Assembly: GCF_024972775.1 (NCBI RefSeq)
Contig: NZ_CP092282.1
Coordinates: forward strand, 1,116,001 to 1,180,000
Direction of reading: 5' to 3'
Origin: Dehalobacter sp. DCM
Lineage (GTDB): Bacteria; Bacillota; Desulfitobacteriia; Desulfitobacteriales; Syntrophobotulaceae
DNA: 64,000 nt
The notes under the pieces were generated by a model. That model had not been told where the DNA came from, did no database searches, and saw nothing but the letters and a program-made list of their open reading frames with translations. This document shows positions 18,033 to 26,488 of this stretch, piece after piece. Numbering within the stretch: position 1 is the first letter of the stretch; each line of letters begins with the position of its first letter. A program made the translations under genes and the position numbers.

Positions 18033-18372
18033 ACGCGGGGAAATATTTTATGCCGAACTGAACCCCGTAGTTGGTTCCGAACAAGGAGGTATCCGCCCCG
18101 TATTGGTGATTCAAAACGATATTGGAAACCAGTACAGCCCGACTACCATCATTGCTGCGATCACATCCCAGATCTCCAAGGCTAAGCTGCCGACCCACGT
18201 TGAGGTCAAAGCAAGACGGAGCGGACTAGAACGAGATTCTGTTATATTGACCGAGCAAATAAGAACCATTGATAAGAGCCGTTTGAAGGAAAAAGTAGCT
18301 GTTCTGGATGAGGAAATAATGCTCAGGGTCGATGAAGCGATAGAAATCAGCCTTGGGCTCGCAGAGATATAA
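18022..18372 (+). CDS. ndoA: mRNA interferase EndoA (MazF/PemK family)
   Basis: 116 residues from ATG 18022, chosen over GTG 18013 because TTGGAG sits at proper distance. The family core is [21 protein letters not shown] with RPVLVIQND near residue 28 and [12 protein letters not shown] near 80. EndoA cleaves single-stranded mRNA at short sequences when freed from its antitoxin. The gene order antitoxin then toxin next to core genes is the usual Firmicute chromosomal arrangement. Confidence 0.93.
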   Translation: MSIKRGEIFYAELNPVVGSEQGGIRPVLVIQNDIGNQYSPTTIIAAITSQISKAKLPTHVEVKARRSGLERDSVILTEQIRTIDKSRLKEKVAVLDEEIMLRVDEAIEISLGLAEI

Positions 18373-18413
18373 TTTTCTTGAGAGAGATACAAATTACATA
18401 GTACGAATGAATT

Positions 18414-18440
18414 CAGCGTACCGTAACGCTGATTTTCTTT
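18414..18440 (+). terminator. Intrinsic terminator of the toxin-antitoxin operon
   Basis: CAGCGT-ACCGTA-ACGCTG followed by ATTTTCTTT. Confidence 0.7.
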
Positions 18441-18487
18441 ATTCATGGCTGAACGAATGGCCGCGAAGCCACGTAGGCTATGAGCGG
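18441..18487 (+). repeat. Dispersed repeat family B, diverged copy
   Basis: ATTCATGGCTGAACGAATGG followed by CCGCGAAGCCACGTAGGC and GAGCGG resembles the other family-B units but with several changes. It lies between the toxin terminator and tex. Confidence 0.4.
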
Positions 18488-18511
18488 AAAGTGAAGGAAG
18501 AGGGTTAACGA

Positions 18512-20650
18512 ATGGATGTAGTCAGCACGATCTCTAAAGAACTTGGGCTCAAGTCCTGGCAAGTCGCAGAGACGGTAAAACTCCTGGATCAGGGCAATAC
18601 AATCCCGTTTATTGCCAGATACCGTAAGGAGGCGACAGGAGAACTGGATGAAACTGTTCTTCGGACACTGGTTGATCGGTTGGAGTACCTGCGCAACCTT
18701 GAAATCAGAAAAGAAGAAGTTATTCGTTTGATCGATGAACAGGGCAAGCTTAACGATCAACTGAGAATAAAAATAGAAGCTGCTGTAAAACTTCAGGAAG
18801 TTGAGGATTTGTACAGGCCATACAAACAAAAGAAGAAAACCAGGGCGTCGGTTGCACGCGAAAAAGGACTGGAGCCTTTGGCTAATATGATATTCAGCCA
18901 GCCTAAGTGGATTGATATCGATTCTGAGGTACATAAATATATTAATCCGGAACTCGGAGTGAATAATGCGGATGAAGCTGTAAACGGCGCCTTGGACATT
19001 ATTGCAGAGACTGTTTCAGATGATGCCGAGACGCGCAAACTCATCCGGATGAAGACTTACGAATGGGCGGAAATAACGGCAAAGGCAAAAAAAGAAGAGC
19101 GTTCCGCTTATGAAATGTATTATGACTACCGCGAACCCGTACGAAAAATACCTCCGCACCGAATATTGGCATTAAACCGCGGCGAAAAAGAGGAATTTCT
19201 CTCTGTAGGGGTCACACTCGAATCAGATAAAATTCTAGAGTTACTCACACGAAAGTATTTACGCGAAAGTCCTTGCCAAGATTTTGTTAGAGAAGCTTTA
19301 GCTGTCGGCTATAAGCGGCTTATTGCTCCTTCGATTGAAAGGGAGATACGAGCAGAAATAACGACGCGTGCCGGAGAGCAGGCAATTAAAGTATTTTCAG
19401 CTAATTTGCGCCAGTTGCTTCTCCAACCGCCGGTCAGAGATAAAGTGATTATGGGCCTGGATCCCGGCTATCGAACCGGCTGTAAATGGGCACTTATTGA
19501 TGAGACAGGAAAACTGGGTGAAGTTGGGGTTATTTACCCGCACCCTCCCCAACATAAATGGGAAGAGGCCAAGACGAGCATTGAAAAGGTTGTTAAACAA
19601 TACGGTGTCCAGATTATCGCTATTGGTAACGGAACAGCTTCGCGTGAAACCGAGGAACTGGTCGCAGAATATATCCGGGAAAGCAAGCGTTCGCTCGAAT
19701 ATATTCTGGTCAGTGAAGCTGGCGCCTCTGTTTATTCTGCCTCACCCCTGGCCAAAGAGGAATTTCCTAACTTTGACCTATCCTTAAGAAGTGCTGTGTC
19801 GATTGCCCGCAGACTTCAGGATCCTTTAGCTGAACTGGTCAAAATCGAGCCGAAGGCCATCGGCGTTGGACAATATCAGCACGATATCCAGCCCAAGCTT
19901 TTAGAAAGTTCTTTGGGCGGGGTCGTTGAATCTTGTGTTAACACGGTTGGTGTAGATTTAAATACCGCGTCGCCGTCAATCCTGAAATTTGTCTCCGGAC
20001 TTAATTATACCGTTGCCAAAAACATTGTTTCTTACAGAGAAAAAAATGGAAAATTCAGGTGCCGAGAGGAACTCAAAAAGGTATCACGGCTTGGTGAGCA
20101 AACCTATACGCAATGCGCAGGTTTTATTCGTCTGCCGGATGGAGACAATTATCTTGACAACACACCCGTGCACCCCGAATCCTACGCACTGGCAGCAGAA
20201 ATACTGCAGAAAGCAGGTCTGAGCTGCGATGACCTTAAGACCGATCCCACCCGTGTCTATTCTGGATTAGGCGGCTTTGATCCGGAAATCCTGGCACGAG
20301 AACTTCAGGCGGGTGTGCCAACAGTAAAAGATATCATTGAAGCACTGCTCAGACCAGGACGTGATCCGCGAGAGGACCTTCCCCGTCCGCTTCTTCGGCA
20401 GGATATTACGAAATTAGAAGATCTGCAAGTAGGGATGAGCTTGGAGGGGACGGTACGGAATATTGTCGATTTTGGTGCATTCATCGATATTGGAGTGAAA
20501 AACGATGGTCTCGTTCATGTATCCGAAATAAGTGAGCATTACATCAAGCATCCGATGGAAGTTGTCTCGGTCGGCGATATCGTCAAGGTAAAAGTCATCG
20601 GTATCGATGCAGCCAGAGGTCGTGTTAGTCTTTCGATGAAATATGTTTAG
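18512..20650 (+). CDS. tex: Tex-family RNA-binding transcription accessory protein
   Basis: 712 residues, the typical length. The domain order is an N-terminal helical region, a YqgF/RNase-H-like domain around 320-450 (GLDPGYRTGCKWA), helix-hairpin-helix motifs near 490-560 and a C-terminal S1 RNA-binding domain near 640-712 (LEGTVRNIVDFGAFIDIG). Tex binds nucleic acid and affects transcription and stress tolerance; its exact role is unsettled. It is a single gene with its own ribosome binding site (GGAAGAGGG). Confidence 0.95.
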   Translation: MDVVSTISKELGLKSWQVAETVKLLDQGNTIPFIARYRKEATGELDETVLRTLVDRLEYLRNLEIRKEEVIRLIDEQGKLNDQLRIKIEAAVKLQEVEDLYRPYKQKKKTRASVAREKGLEPLANMIFSQPKWIDIDSEVHKYINPELGVNNADEAVNGALDIIAETVSDDAETRKLIRMKTYEWAEITAKAKKEERSAYEMYYDYREPVRKIPPHRILALNRGEKEEFLSVGVTLESDKILELLTRKYLRESPCQDFVREALAVGYKRLIAPSIEREIRAEITTRAGEQAIKVFSANLRQLLLQPPVRDKVIMGLDPGYRTGCKWALIDETGKLGEVGVIYPHPPQHKWEEAKTSIEKVVKQYGVQIIAIGNGTASRETEELVAEYIRESKRSLEYILVSEAGASVYSASPLAKEEFPNFDLSLRSAVSIARRLQDPLAELVKIEPKAIGVGQYQHDIQPKLLESSLGGVVESCVNTVGVDLNTASPSILKFVSGLNYTVAKNIVSYREKNGKFRCREELKKVSRLGEQTYTQCAGFIRLPDGDNYLDNTPVHPESYALAAEILQKAGLSCDDLKTDPTRVYSGLGGFDPEILARELQAGVPTVKDIIEALLRPGRDPREDLPRPLLRQDITKLEDLQVGMSLEGTVRNIVDFGAFIDIGVKNDGLVHVSEISEHYIKHPMEVVSVGDIVKVKVIGIDAARGRVSLSMKYV

Positions 20651-20752
20651 AAAATGCGGATCAGCCCATTCATTTTGTATTTTTCTGTTTTTCTATTTAA
20701 AGAAGTAACTGGGTACAAAGATTTTGTAAGAAATAGAGAGGAATAATAGCCA

Positions 20753-21997
20753 ATGAATAACGAGCCAATAATCATCGCGAACGGGATGATTAAACCGATG
20801 ACCGGAGAGAAAGAATTTGTAGGAAGTATTTTAGTTAATGAGGGGAAGATAGCGAAAATTTTACCCTGTGATTTTTCAGAAGATGAAACTGGCAGACCGG
20901 AAAATATGCCTTATTCTGAGAATACCTTAAAAGAGGTATTCGGACTTAGTACGGATCTAAATGTTAAAATCATCTCTGCACAGGGTAAGTGGGTCCTGCC
21001 GGGGTATATCGATGCGCACTGTCACGTTGGAATTGGGGAAGAAATATTTCAATACGAAGGCGATGATATCAATGAAGCGACTGATCCACTGACACCGGAG
21101 CTTCGTGCTATCGATGGTATTAATCCGGAAGATGAAGGTTTTCGGGATGCCCGTCTTGGCGGTGTAACCGCCGCCTTCACGTGCCCGGGGAGCGCAAATG
21201 TTATTGGGGGAACAGGCGTTGTCGTAAAAACGGCCGGTCGTGTTGTCGAAGAAATGATTCTGAGAGAACCGGCTGGTCTAAAGGTTGCTTTCGGTGAAAA
21301 CCCTAAAGTGGTTTATGGAGAGCAAAAAAAAATGCCGATGACAAGAATGGGAACGGCAGCCTTGTTACGACAGGCACTGGTTGATGCCCAAAACTATCGA
21401 GAAAAGTTGGAGCAGGGGAAAACAGACCCGGATAAACTGCCGGAACGTGACCTTGGCCTGGAAACCATCAAGCTTGTCCTGGAAAAAAAGATTCCACTGA
21501 GGGCACATGCTCATCGGGCTGACGATATTATGACAGCGATACGGATCGCTCGTGAATTTAACGTCGATCTCGTTTTGGAACATTGCACTGACGGGCATAA
21601 AATCGCAGATATCCTGCAGAAGTATCACTACCCGGCGGCAATAGGACCTTCGTTCACCAATAGGGCCAAAGTTGAATTGAAGGATAGGACATTCAGCACA
21701 CCCGGAGTCTTAGCTAAAGCGGGTCTTAAAGTGGCGATTATGACCGATCATTCGGTGACGCCAATTCAGTATTTGCCATTATGTGCGGCTATGGCGGTTC
21801 GCAGCGGGATGGATATTGAAGATGCTTTAAAGGCCATTACGATTTGGCCGGCTGAGATTTTAGGTGTTGCTGACCGAATAGGTTCACTTGCGGAAGGCAA
21901 GGATGCTGATATCGTCATTTGGGACGGGGAACCGCTCGGTTTCCATTCCGTTCCAGAAACAGTACTGATTAATGGGACTATCGTTAAACCCGAATAA
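20753..21997 (+). CDS. Metal-dependent amidohydrolase, imidazolonepropionase-like
   Basis: 414 residues. Metal ligands of the amidohydrolase barrel are visible: DAHCHVG near residue 87, AHAHRADD near 250, LEHCTDGH near 275 and MTDHSVTP near 330. The C-terminal beta region DADIVIWDGEPLG is typical of this superfamily. The substrate cannot be told from sequence; relatives hydrolyse cyclic amides and peptides or deaminate bases. It follows tex and precedes tsaE with 68 bp between. GAGAGGAAT precedes the ATG. Confidence 0.85.
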   Translation: MNNEPIIIANGMIKPMTGEKEFVGSILVNEGKIAKILPCDFSEDETGRPENMPYSENTLKEVFGLSTDLNVKIISAQGKWVLPGYIDAHCHVGIGEEIFQYEGDDINEATDPLTPELRAIDGINPEDEGFRDARLGGVTAAFTCPGSANVIGGTGVVVKTAGRVVEEMILREPAGLKVAFGENPKVVYGEQKKMPMTRMGTAALLRQALVDAQNYREKLEQGKTDPDKLPERDLGLETIKLVLEKKIPLRAHAHRADDIMTAIRIAREFNVDLVLEHCTDGHKIADILQKYHYPAAIGPSFTNRAKVELKDRTFSTPGVLAKAGLKVAIMTDHSVTPIQYLPLCAAMAVRSGMDIEDALKAITIWPAEILGVADRIGSLAEGKDADIVIWDGEPLGFHSVPETVLINGTIVKPE

Positions 21998-22065
21998 AAG
22001 AAGAAACATCCGGTATATGCGGATATGTACAATAAAATACTGAAACATGGTTCAGGAGGCTCTGT

Positions 22066-22518
22066 ATGGAAAAAATAATTGAATCAAGCAGTCCGGAAGA
22101 GACTTTTAAACTGGGTAAGTCTATCGGAGAAAACATCCATTCAGGTTTGGTTATTTGTCTTTATGGTGATTTAGGTTCCGGTAAAACTGTCTTAGCTAAA
22201 GGAATCGGCGAGGGACTTGGCGTAAAAGAAAATATCACGAGCCCAACATTTACTCTGATTCAGGAATACAATACCCGTTTTACCGGACTGCGGTTTATCC
22301 ATATGGATCTCTATCGGCTAAAATATCCAGAAGAAGCGGAGGTTATCGGGGCAACGGATTATTTCACCAACGACTGTGTCTGTCTGTTGGAATGGCCGGA
22401 GATCATTGAGGGATTGTTACCCACGGAGAGAATCGATATCCGCATAGAGGGCAGCGGCATCGAACAACGGCGAATCATTTTATCCGGTAGAGACATACCC
22501 GAGTGGCTTGAATTCTGA
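22066..22518 (+). CDS. tsaE: tRNA threonylcarbamoyladenosine ATPase TsaE
   Basis: 150 residues. The P-loop is GDLGSGKTVLAKGI near residue 36, followed by the family motifs SPTFTLIQEY near 62, HMDLYRL near 80 and LLEWPE near 107. TsaE drives cycles of the TsaB-TsaD-TsaE complex that adds threonylcarbamoyl to A37 of ANN-decoding tRNAs. It begins the tsaE-tsaB-rimI-tsaD cluster that is common in Firmicutes. TTCAGGAGG precedes the start. Confidence 0.93.
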   Translation: MEKIIESSSPEETFKLGKSIGENIHSGLVICLYGDLGSGKTVLAKGIGEGLGVKENITSPTFTLIQEYNTRFTGLRFIHMDLYRLKYPEEAEVIGATDYFTNDCVCLLEWPEIIEGLLPTERIDIRIEGSGIEQRRIILSGRDIPEWLEF

Positions 22519-22567
22519 TAAAATAGAGAAGAATACAAAGGTGTAAAAAAAGGTTTGTGAGAGGCAT

Positions 22568-23281
22568 ATGAAATACCTGACTATCGATACAACAACTAAG
22601 ATTACGGCACTAGCCCTTGGTGAAGATGGGAAATTAATTTGTGAAGGATTCCTCCATACCGGGAAAACGCACTCCGAAAGGCTTATCCCCATGGTGGATC
22701 AGCTATTTCAAGCATCAGGCTGGAAACTGAATGAAGTGGATCTTATCGGTGTTGTACGCGGACCGGGATCGTTTACGGGTATTCGTATTGGTATCGCTAC
22801 AGCTCAAGGTCTGGCCCAAGTGATGAATATCCCTATCGTAGGGGTTTCCTCGCTGGATGCCTTATCCTGGGCAGGGAATGGCAGGCCGGAAGACACCATT
22901 GTCATTCTTGACGCTCGGAAAAATGAGTGGTATTATGCGCGTTACCAATGGCAGGATGATCAAAGAGAGTGTATAGAAGGCCCAAAAGCGATAGCACCGG
23001 ATGCGCTTCTGGAAGAACTAATTCACGACGGTAACTGTTTTTTCTTTGCCGGAGACGCTGTTACCGTAGCAAAACCTTTTTTACAGCAAGGTCTTGGGAG
23101 CAAGGCAGTCATTCTGTCGGAATATCATTATCTGCCCAGAGGTGCCTATGCTGCCAGTGAAACATGGAAAGTATGGAATACGAACAGACCGTTGGATGGT
23201 TTTTGCACCGTTGAACCAGTCTATATCCGGGCGTCGGAAGCGGAAGTCAATTATTTAAAGAAACAGAGGGCGTCCATGTAA
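22568..23281 (+). CDS. tsaB: TsaB, tRNA threonylcarbamoyladenosine complex subunit
   Basis: 237 residues with the ASKHA fold. It opens LTIDTTTKITALALGEDG and has GPGSFTGIRIG near residue 65 and GVSSLDALS near 92. TsaB is an inactive TsaD paralogue that serves as a scaffold for TsaD. It lies 49 bp after tsaE. Confidence 0.93.
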   Translation: MKYLTIDTTTKITALALGEDGKLICEGFLHTGKTHSERLIPMVDQLFQASGWKLNEVDLIGVVRGPGSFTGIRIGIATAQGLAQVMNIPIVGVSSLDALSWAGNGRPEDTIVILDARKNEWYYARYQWQDDQRECIEGPKAIAPDALLEELIHDGNCFFFAGDAVTVAKPFLQQGLGSKAVILSEYHYLPRGAYAASETWKVWNTNRPLDGFCTVEPVYIRASEAEVNYLKKQRASM

Positions 23282-23338
23282 ACTATCAGTAGATAAAAGC
23301 ATAAAATACAGGAATACTGATAGAGCTGGGTGATAAAA

Positions 23339-23830
23339 ATGGTTAACAAACATACATCAGACAACACAGCGGGTGATACGGGACAGTGGAATCCTGTTAT
23401 TCGTAGCATGACCCTGAATGACATCCCGGCAATTATCGCCATTGAAGAGGCATCCTTCTCAACCCCTTGGACGACCGCTTCGTTTACCTCGGAGTTGCAG
23501 AACAACACATTGGCCCACTATTTTTGCCTGGAGCTCGATGACGCGGTCATAGGATATATGGGTTTATGGGTTGTTATGGGGGAAGCCCATATCACAAACA
23601 TTGCAATATGGCCGGGATGCCGCGGCATGGGATGGGGAGAATATTTGATGCGACAGGTAATCCAGCATATGTTGGGTAAAGGAATCCTGCGCTTTACACT
23701 GGAAGTAAGGGTATCCAATCAGACCGCACGAAACCTTTATGAAAAGTTAGGGTTTAGGGCGGCAGGGAGGCGCAAAAATTATTATTCCGATAACCAAGAA
23801 GACGCCATTATTATGTGGGCCAGCCTGTAA
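23339..23830 (+). CDS. rimI: Ribosomal protein bS18 alanine N-acetyltransferase RimI-like
   Basis: 163 residues from ATG 23339 (GGGTG upstream; an in-frame GTG at 23330 is too near). The GNAT fold shows EEASFSTPWT near residue 38, the acetyl-CoA loop GCRGMGWGEYLM near 95 and EVRVSNQTARNLYEKLGF near 125. RimI acetylates the N terminus of bS18; in Firmicutes the gene routinely sits between tsaB and tsaD. An N-terminal extension of about 20 polar residues is unusual. Confidence 0.88.
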   Translation: MVNKHTSDNTAGDTGQWNPVIRSMTLNDIPAIIAIEEASFSTPWTTASFTSELQNNTLAHYFCLELDDAVIGYMGLWVVMGEAHITNIAIWPGCRGMGWGEYLMRQVIQHMLGKGILRFTLEVRVSNQTARNLYEKLGFRAAGRRKNYYSDNQEDAIIMWASL

Positions 23831-23868
23831 TCATTGGAAATAACTTTCGAATTAAGAGTAAAGAGGAT

Positions 23869-24906
23869 ATGAAAGAAAAGCAACGTATGGAAGCAAAGCA
23901 AGACATCATTATTTTAGGAATAGAAACGAGCTGTGATGAAACATCAGCAGCTGTGCTGCTGAATGGCCAGGAACTGAAAAGCCATATCATTTCTTCGCAA
24001 ATCAGTACGCACCAGAAATATGGCGGTGTGGTTCCGGAAATTGCCTCGAGAGAACATTGTGTTCATATTAGCCAGGTAGTGAATGAAGCCCTTAAACAAG
24101 CGGGCCTGCAGTTTGATAATTTATCTGCAATTGCTGTAACCTATGGACCGGGTCTTGTCGGTTCCTTGCTTGTTGGTGTTTCTTTTGCCAAGGCATTGGC
24201 TTATGCCGCCGGAATTCCCTTGATTGCGGTGAACCACCTGGAAGGACATGTTTATGCCAATTACCTTGAACATAAAAACCTGGAATTCCCTTTACTGGCA
24301 CTCTTAGCTTCTGGGGGACATACGAACTTGATCATTTTCAAGGGACATTTGGATTACGAAGTTATTGGCAGTACCCGTGATGACGCAGCAGGGGAAGCCT
24401 TTGATAAAATTGCCCGCGCCTTAGGATTTGGCTACCCCGGTGGTCCAAACATACAGAAGGCTGCTGTCGGCGGGAATAAAACCGCCTTTGACTTTCCGAG
24501 AGCAATGTTGGAACCCGGAAGTCTTGATTTTAGCTTCAGCGGGTTAAAATCATCGGTTCTAAACACACTGAACAGTGCAAGAATGAAAGGGGAGAGTTTA
24601 AATAGCTCGGACCTGGCAGCTTCTTTTCAGGCTGCTGTTGTCGACGTCCTTGTCCAAAAAACACTAAAGGCTTTAGACCGCTTTCCTGCCAAAACATTTG
24701 CTTTAGCCGGGGGGGTCGCAGCTAACAGTAATTTAAGAGAAGCTCTTCAAAAAGAACTCAATTTACGCGAGGTCCGTTTTGTTTACCCTTCACCGGTCTA
24801 CTGTACAGATAATGGTGCTATGATTGCTCTCGCTGGGTATTATCGTTACCTGAAGCAGGATTTTGCTTTATGGAAGTTAAATGCAATACCGGGTTTAAGT
24901 CTATAG
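23869..24906 (+). CDS. tsaD: tRNA N6-adenosine threonylcarbamoyltransferase TsaD
   Basis: 345 residues from ATG 23869; the frame is also open upstream to 23815, overlapping rimI, but AAGAGG lies just before 23869. Family motifs are GIETSCDETSAAV, the iron-binding HLEGHVYAN near residue 125, ASGGHTNL near 145 and GGVAANSNLRE near 280. TsaD transfers the threonylcarbamoyl group to A37 of tRNA. It closes the tsa cluster. The exact start remains open. Confidence 0.94.
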   Translation: MKEKQRMEAKQDIIILGIETSCDETSAAVLLNGQELKSHIISSQISTHQKYGGVVPEIASREHCVHISQVVNEALKQAGLQFDNLSAIAVTYGPGLVGSLLVGVSFAKALAYAAGIPLIAVNHLEGHVYANYLEHKNLEFPLLALLASGGHTNLIIFKGHLDYEVIGSTRDDAAGEAFDKIARALGFGYPGGPNIQKAAVGGNKTAFDFPRAMLEPGSLDFSFSGLKSSVLNTLNSARMKGESLNSSDLAASFQAAVVDVLVQKTLKALDRFPAKTFALAGGVAANSNLREALQKELNLREVRFVYPSPVYCTDNGAMIALAGYYRYLKQDFALWKLNAIPGLSL

Positions 24907-25063
24907 AAGATTATCGTAACAGGTGTGAATCGTTCTTATTACTATATGAGGAAACGACACAGACATATTATTTTCGGAATTTTGAAAATAGGGTCCTATT
25001 CTATTTAAAGCATAATACGACAAAATATTGACATGAAACGAACTTATTCGATAGGTGAAAGAA

Positions 25064-25095
25064 TTATCCACAATCGTTGTGGATAATGTGGATAA
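25064..25095. promoter_or_regulatory. Cluster of three perfect DnaA-box sequences
   Basis: TTATCCACA occurs at 25064-25072 on the plus strand and as its complement TGTGGATAA at 25078-25086 and 25087-25095. A near match TGGGGATAA lies at about 25130. The 422-bp gap 24907-25328 is AT-rich and otherwise empty to my eye. No dnaA or dnaN is nearby, so this is not evidently oriC. Confidence 0.65.
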
Positions 25096-25328
25096 AATAA
25101 GAAACAACTTATTATTCGCTCGCTATCTATGGGGATAATTTTGTCAAAAGAATAATTATACCTGTATGATTATCGCGAAATAGTATCAATGAATCATGAA
25201 ATTTGTCGGTAAAAATCGATTATGTATCCTGCATTATCTTACATTTTTTAATGAAATCAATCGTTCGTGCAGGTTTTGGCATATTACATGCTCTATCCCA
25301 GGTTTTTAAGTAAATAGGAGGAATCAAT

Positions 25329-25904
25329 GTGAATAGGACTGAAAAAAATCTTCTTCGAAAGACGATTCTAAAAAATCGAAGAGCAATCAACGAAGAGGAG
25401 CGCAGCCAAAAAAACGCTGCTATTGAAAGGAATATATTGTCGTTGCCCATATATAAAGAATCTGGGACAATTATGATGTACTTAAATTATTGGGATGAAG
25501 TCGATACCGGAGGAATAGCGGAAGATACGCTGCAAGCGGGAAAAAGATTGGTGATCCCGTTATGTAAGGGTGAGATCATTATACCCTATGAGATAAAGCG
25601 TTTAGAAGAAGATGTCCAGATTGGCATGTTTGGAATCAGAGAGCCGCGCCCTGGCAATTCACGCGTCGTCGTGCCAAGCGATATTGATATCGTCTTAGTT
25701 CCAGGAGTTGCTTTTGATGGCAGAGGTAACCGCATCGGGTTTGGGAAAGGCTTTTATGATCGGTTTCTTCCACAGCTTAGAGACAATGTCACAATTGTTG
25801 GACTGGCTTATTCTTGTCAAATTGTTGACAAGATTGATGCGGAAGCGCATGATTTCACAATGTCTTTACTGGTTACAGAAAATGGTGTAATCTATTGTTC
25901 ATAG
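25329..25904 (+). CDS. 5-formyltetrahydrofolate cyclo-ligase
   Basis: 191 residues from GTG 25329 behind TAGGAGGAATC. The basic N-terminal helix is followed by the family motifs EVDTGGIAEDTL near residue 59, LVPGVAFDGRGNRIGFGKGFYDRFL near 121 (partly quoted motif DGRGNRIGFGKGFYDRFL) and a short C-terminal strand. The enzyme converts 5-formyl-THF to 5,10-methenyl-THF with ATP. It lies next to a formate dehydrogenase operon, which fits one-carbon metabolism, but has its own ribosome binding site. Confidence 0.92.
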   Translation: MNRTEKNLLRKTILKNRRAINEEERSQKNAAIERNILSLPIYKESGTIMMYLNYWDEVDTGGIAEDTLQAGKRLVIPLCKGEIIIPYEIKRLEEDVQIGMFGIREPRPGNSRVVVPSDIDIVLVPGVAFDGRGNRIGFGKGFYDRFLPQLRDNVTIVGLAYSCQIVDKIDAEAHDFTMSLLVTENGVIYCS

Positions 25905-25975
25905 GTGGCTATTTTAGAAAAATTCCAATTTAGTAAGCTTTTGGAATGTTATGACAATTTTAGAGGAGAATGAGT

Positions 25976-26473
25976 ATGTGTAAGTGTTGTGACTCGAATC
26001 CCGAAAAAACGATTGTCGATCCCAAACAGGACAGGCTACAGGAAATCATTGCATCTCATCAAGGCCATAACGGTGCATTGATCCCCGTACTCCAGGAGGC
26101 TCAAGAAGTCTTCGGATATTTGCCGGAAGATGTAATGCGGACAATTGCGAAGGGACTCAAAGTGCCGGAAGCGCAAGTGTATGGTGTTGCCACATTTTAT
26201 GCTCAGTTCAGGCTGAAGCCCGCGGGGCGTAACCTGATCCGTGTCTGTATGGGAACAGCTTGCCATGTCCGAGGTGCGCAGAAAGTATTAACGGAGATTG
26301 AAAGGGAACTTCACGTTGATGCTGGTGAAACCACGGCAGATCAGAAATTTACCTTAGAGACAGTCGCTTGCATTGGCGCATGCGGCTTGGCTCCGGTCAT
26401 GACCATCAATGGTCAGGTGTTTGGAAACATGAATACCGGTAAAGTACCGGAAATACTTAAGAAGTTTGAATAG
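25976..26473 (+). CDS. NuoE/HndA-like 2Fe-2S subunit of NAD-linked formate dehydrogenase
   Basis: 165 residues from ATG 25976; the ATG at 25970 lies too near the AGAGGAG ribosome binding site. The thioredoxin-like fold carries the 2Fe-2S cysteines in CMGTACHVRG near residue 85 and CIGACGLAP near 130. A Cys-rich start (MCKCCDSN) is added. It would relay electrons between the NuoF-like subunit and the catalytic FdhA. It is 15 bp from the next gene, forming a three-gene operon. Confidence 0.9.
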   Translation: MCKCCDSNPEKTIVDPKQDRLQEIIASHQGHNGALIPVLQEAQEVFGYLPEDVMRTIAKGLKVPEAQVYGVATFYAQFRLKPAGRNLIRVCMGTACHVRGAQKVLTEIERELHVDAGETTADQKFTLETVACIGACGLAPVMTINGQVFGNMNTGKVPEILKKFE

Positions 26474-26488
26474 GGGAGGATAAAAGTT

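Noticed and set aside
25064-25095. Chromosomal replication origin
   Set aside because: DnaA boxes are present but no dnaA, dnaN or gidA-type neighbours and no evident unwinding region; kept only as a DnaA-box cluster.
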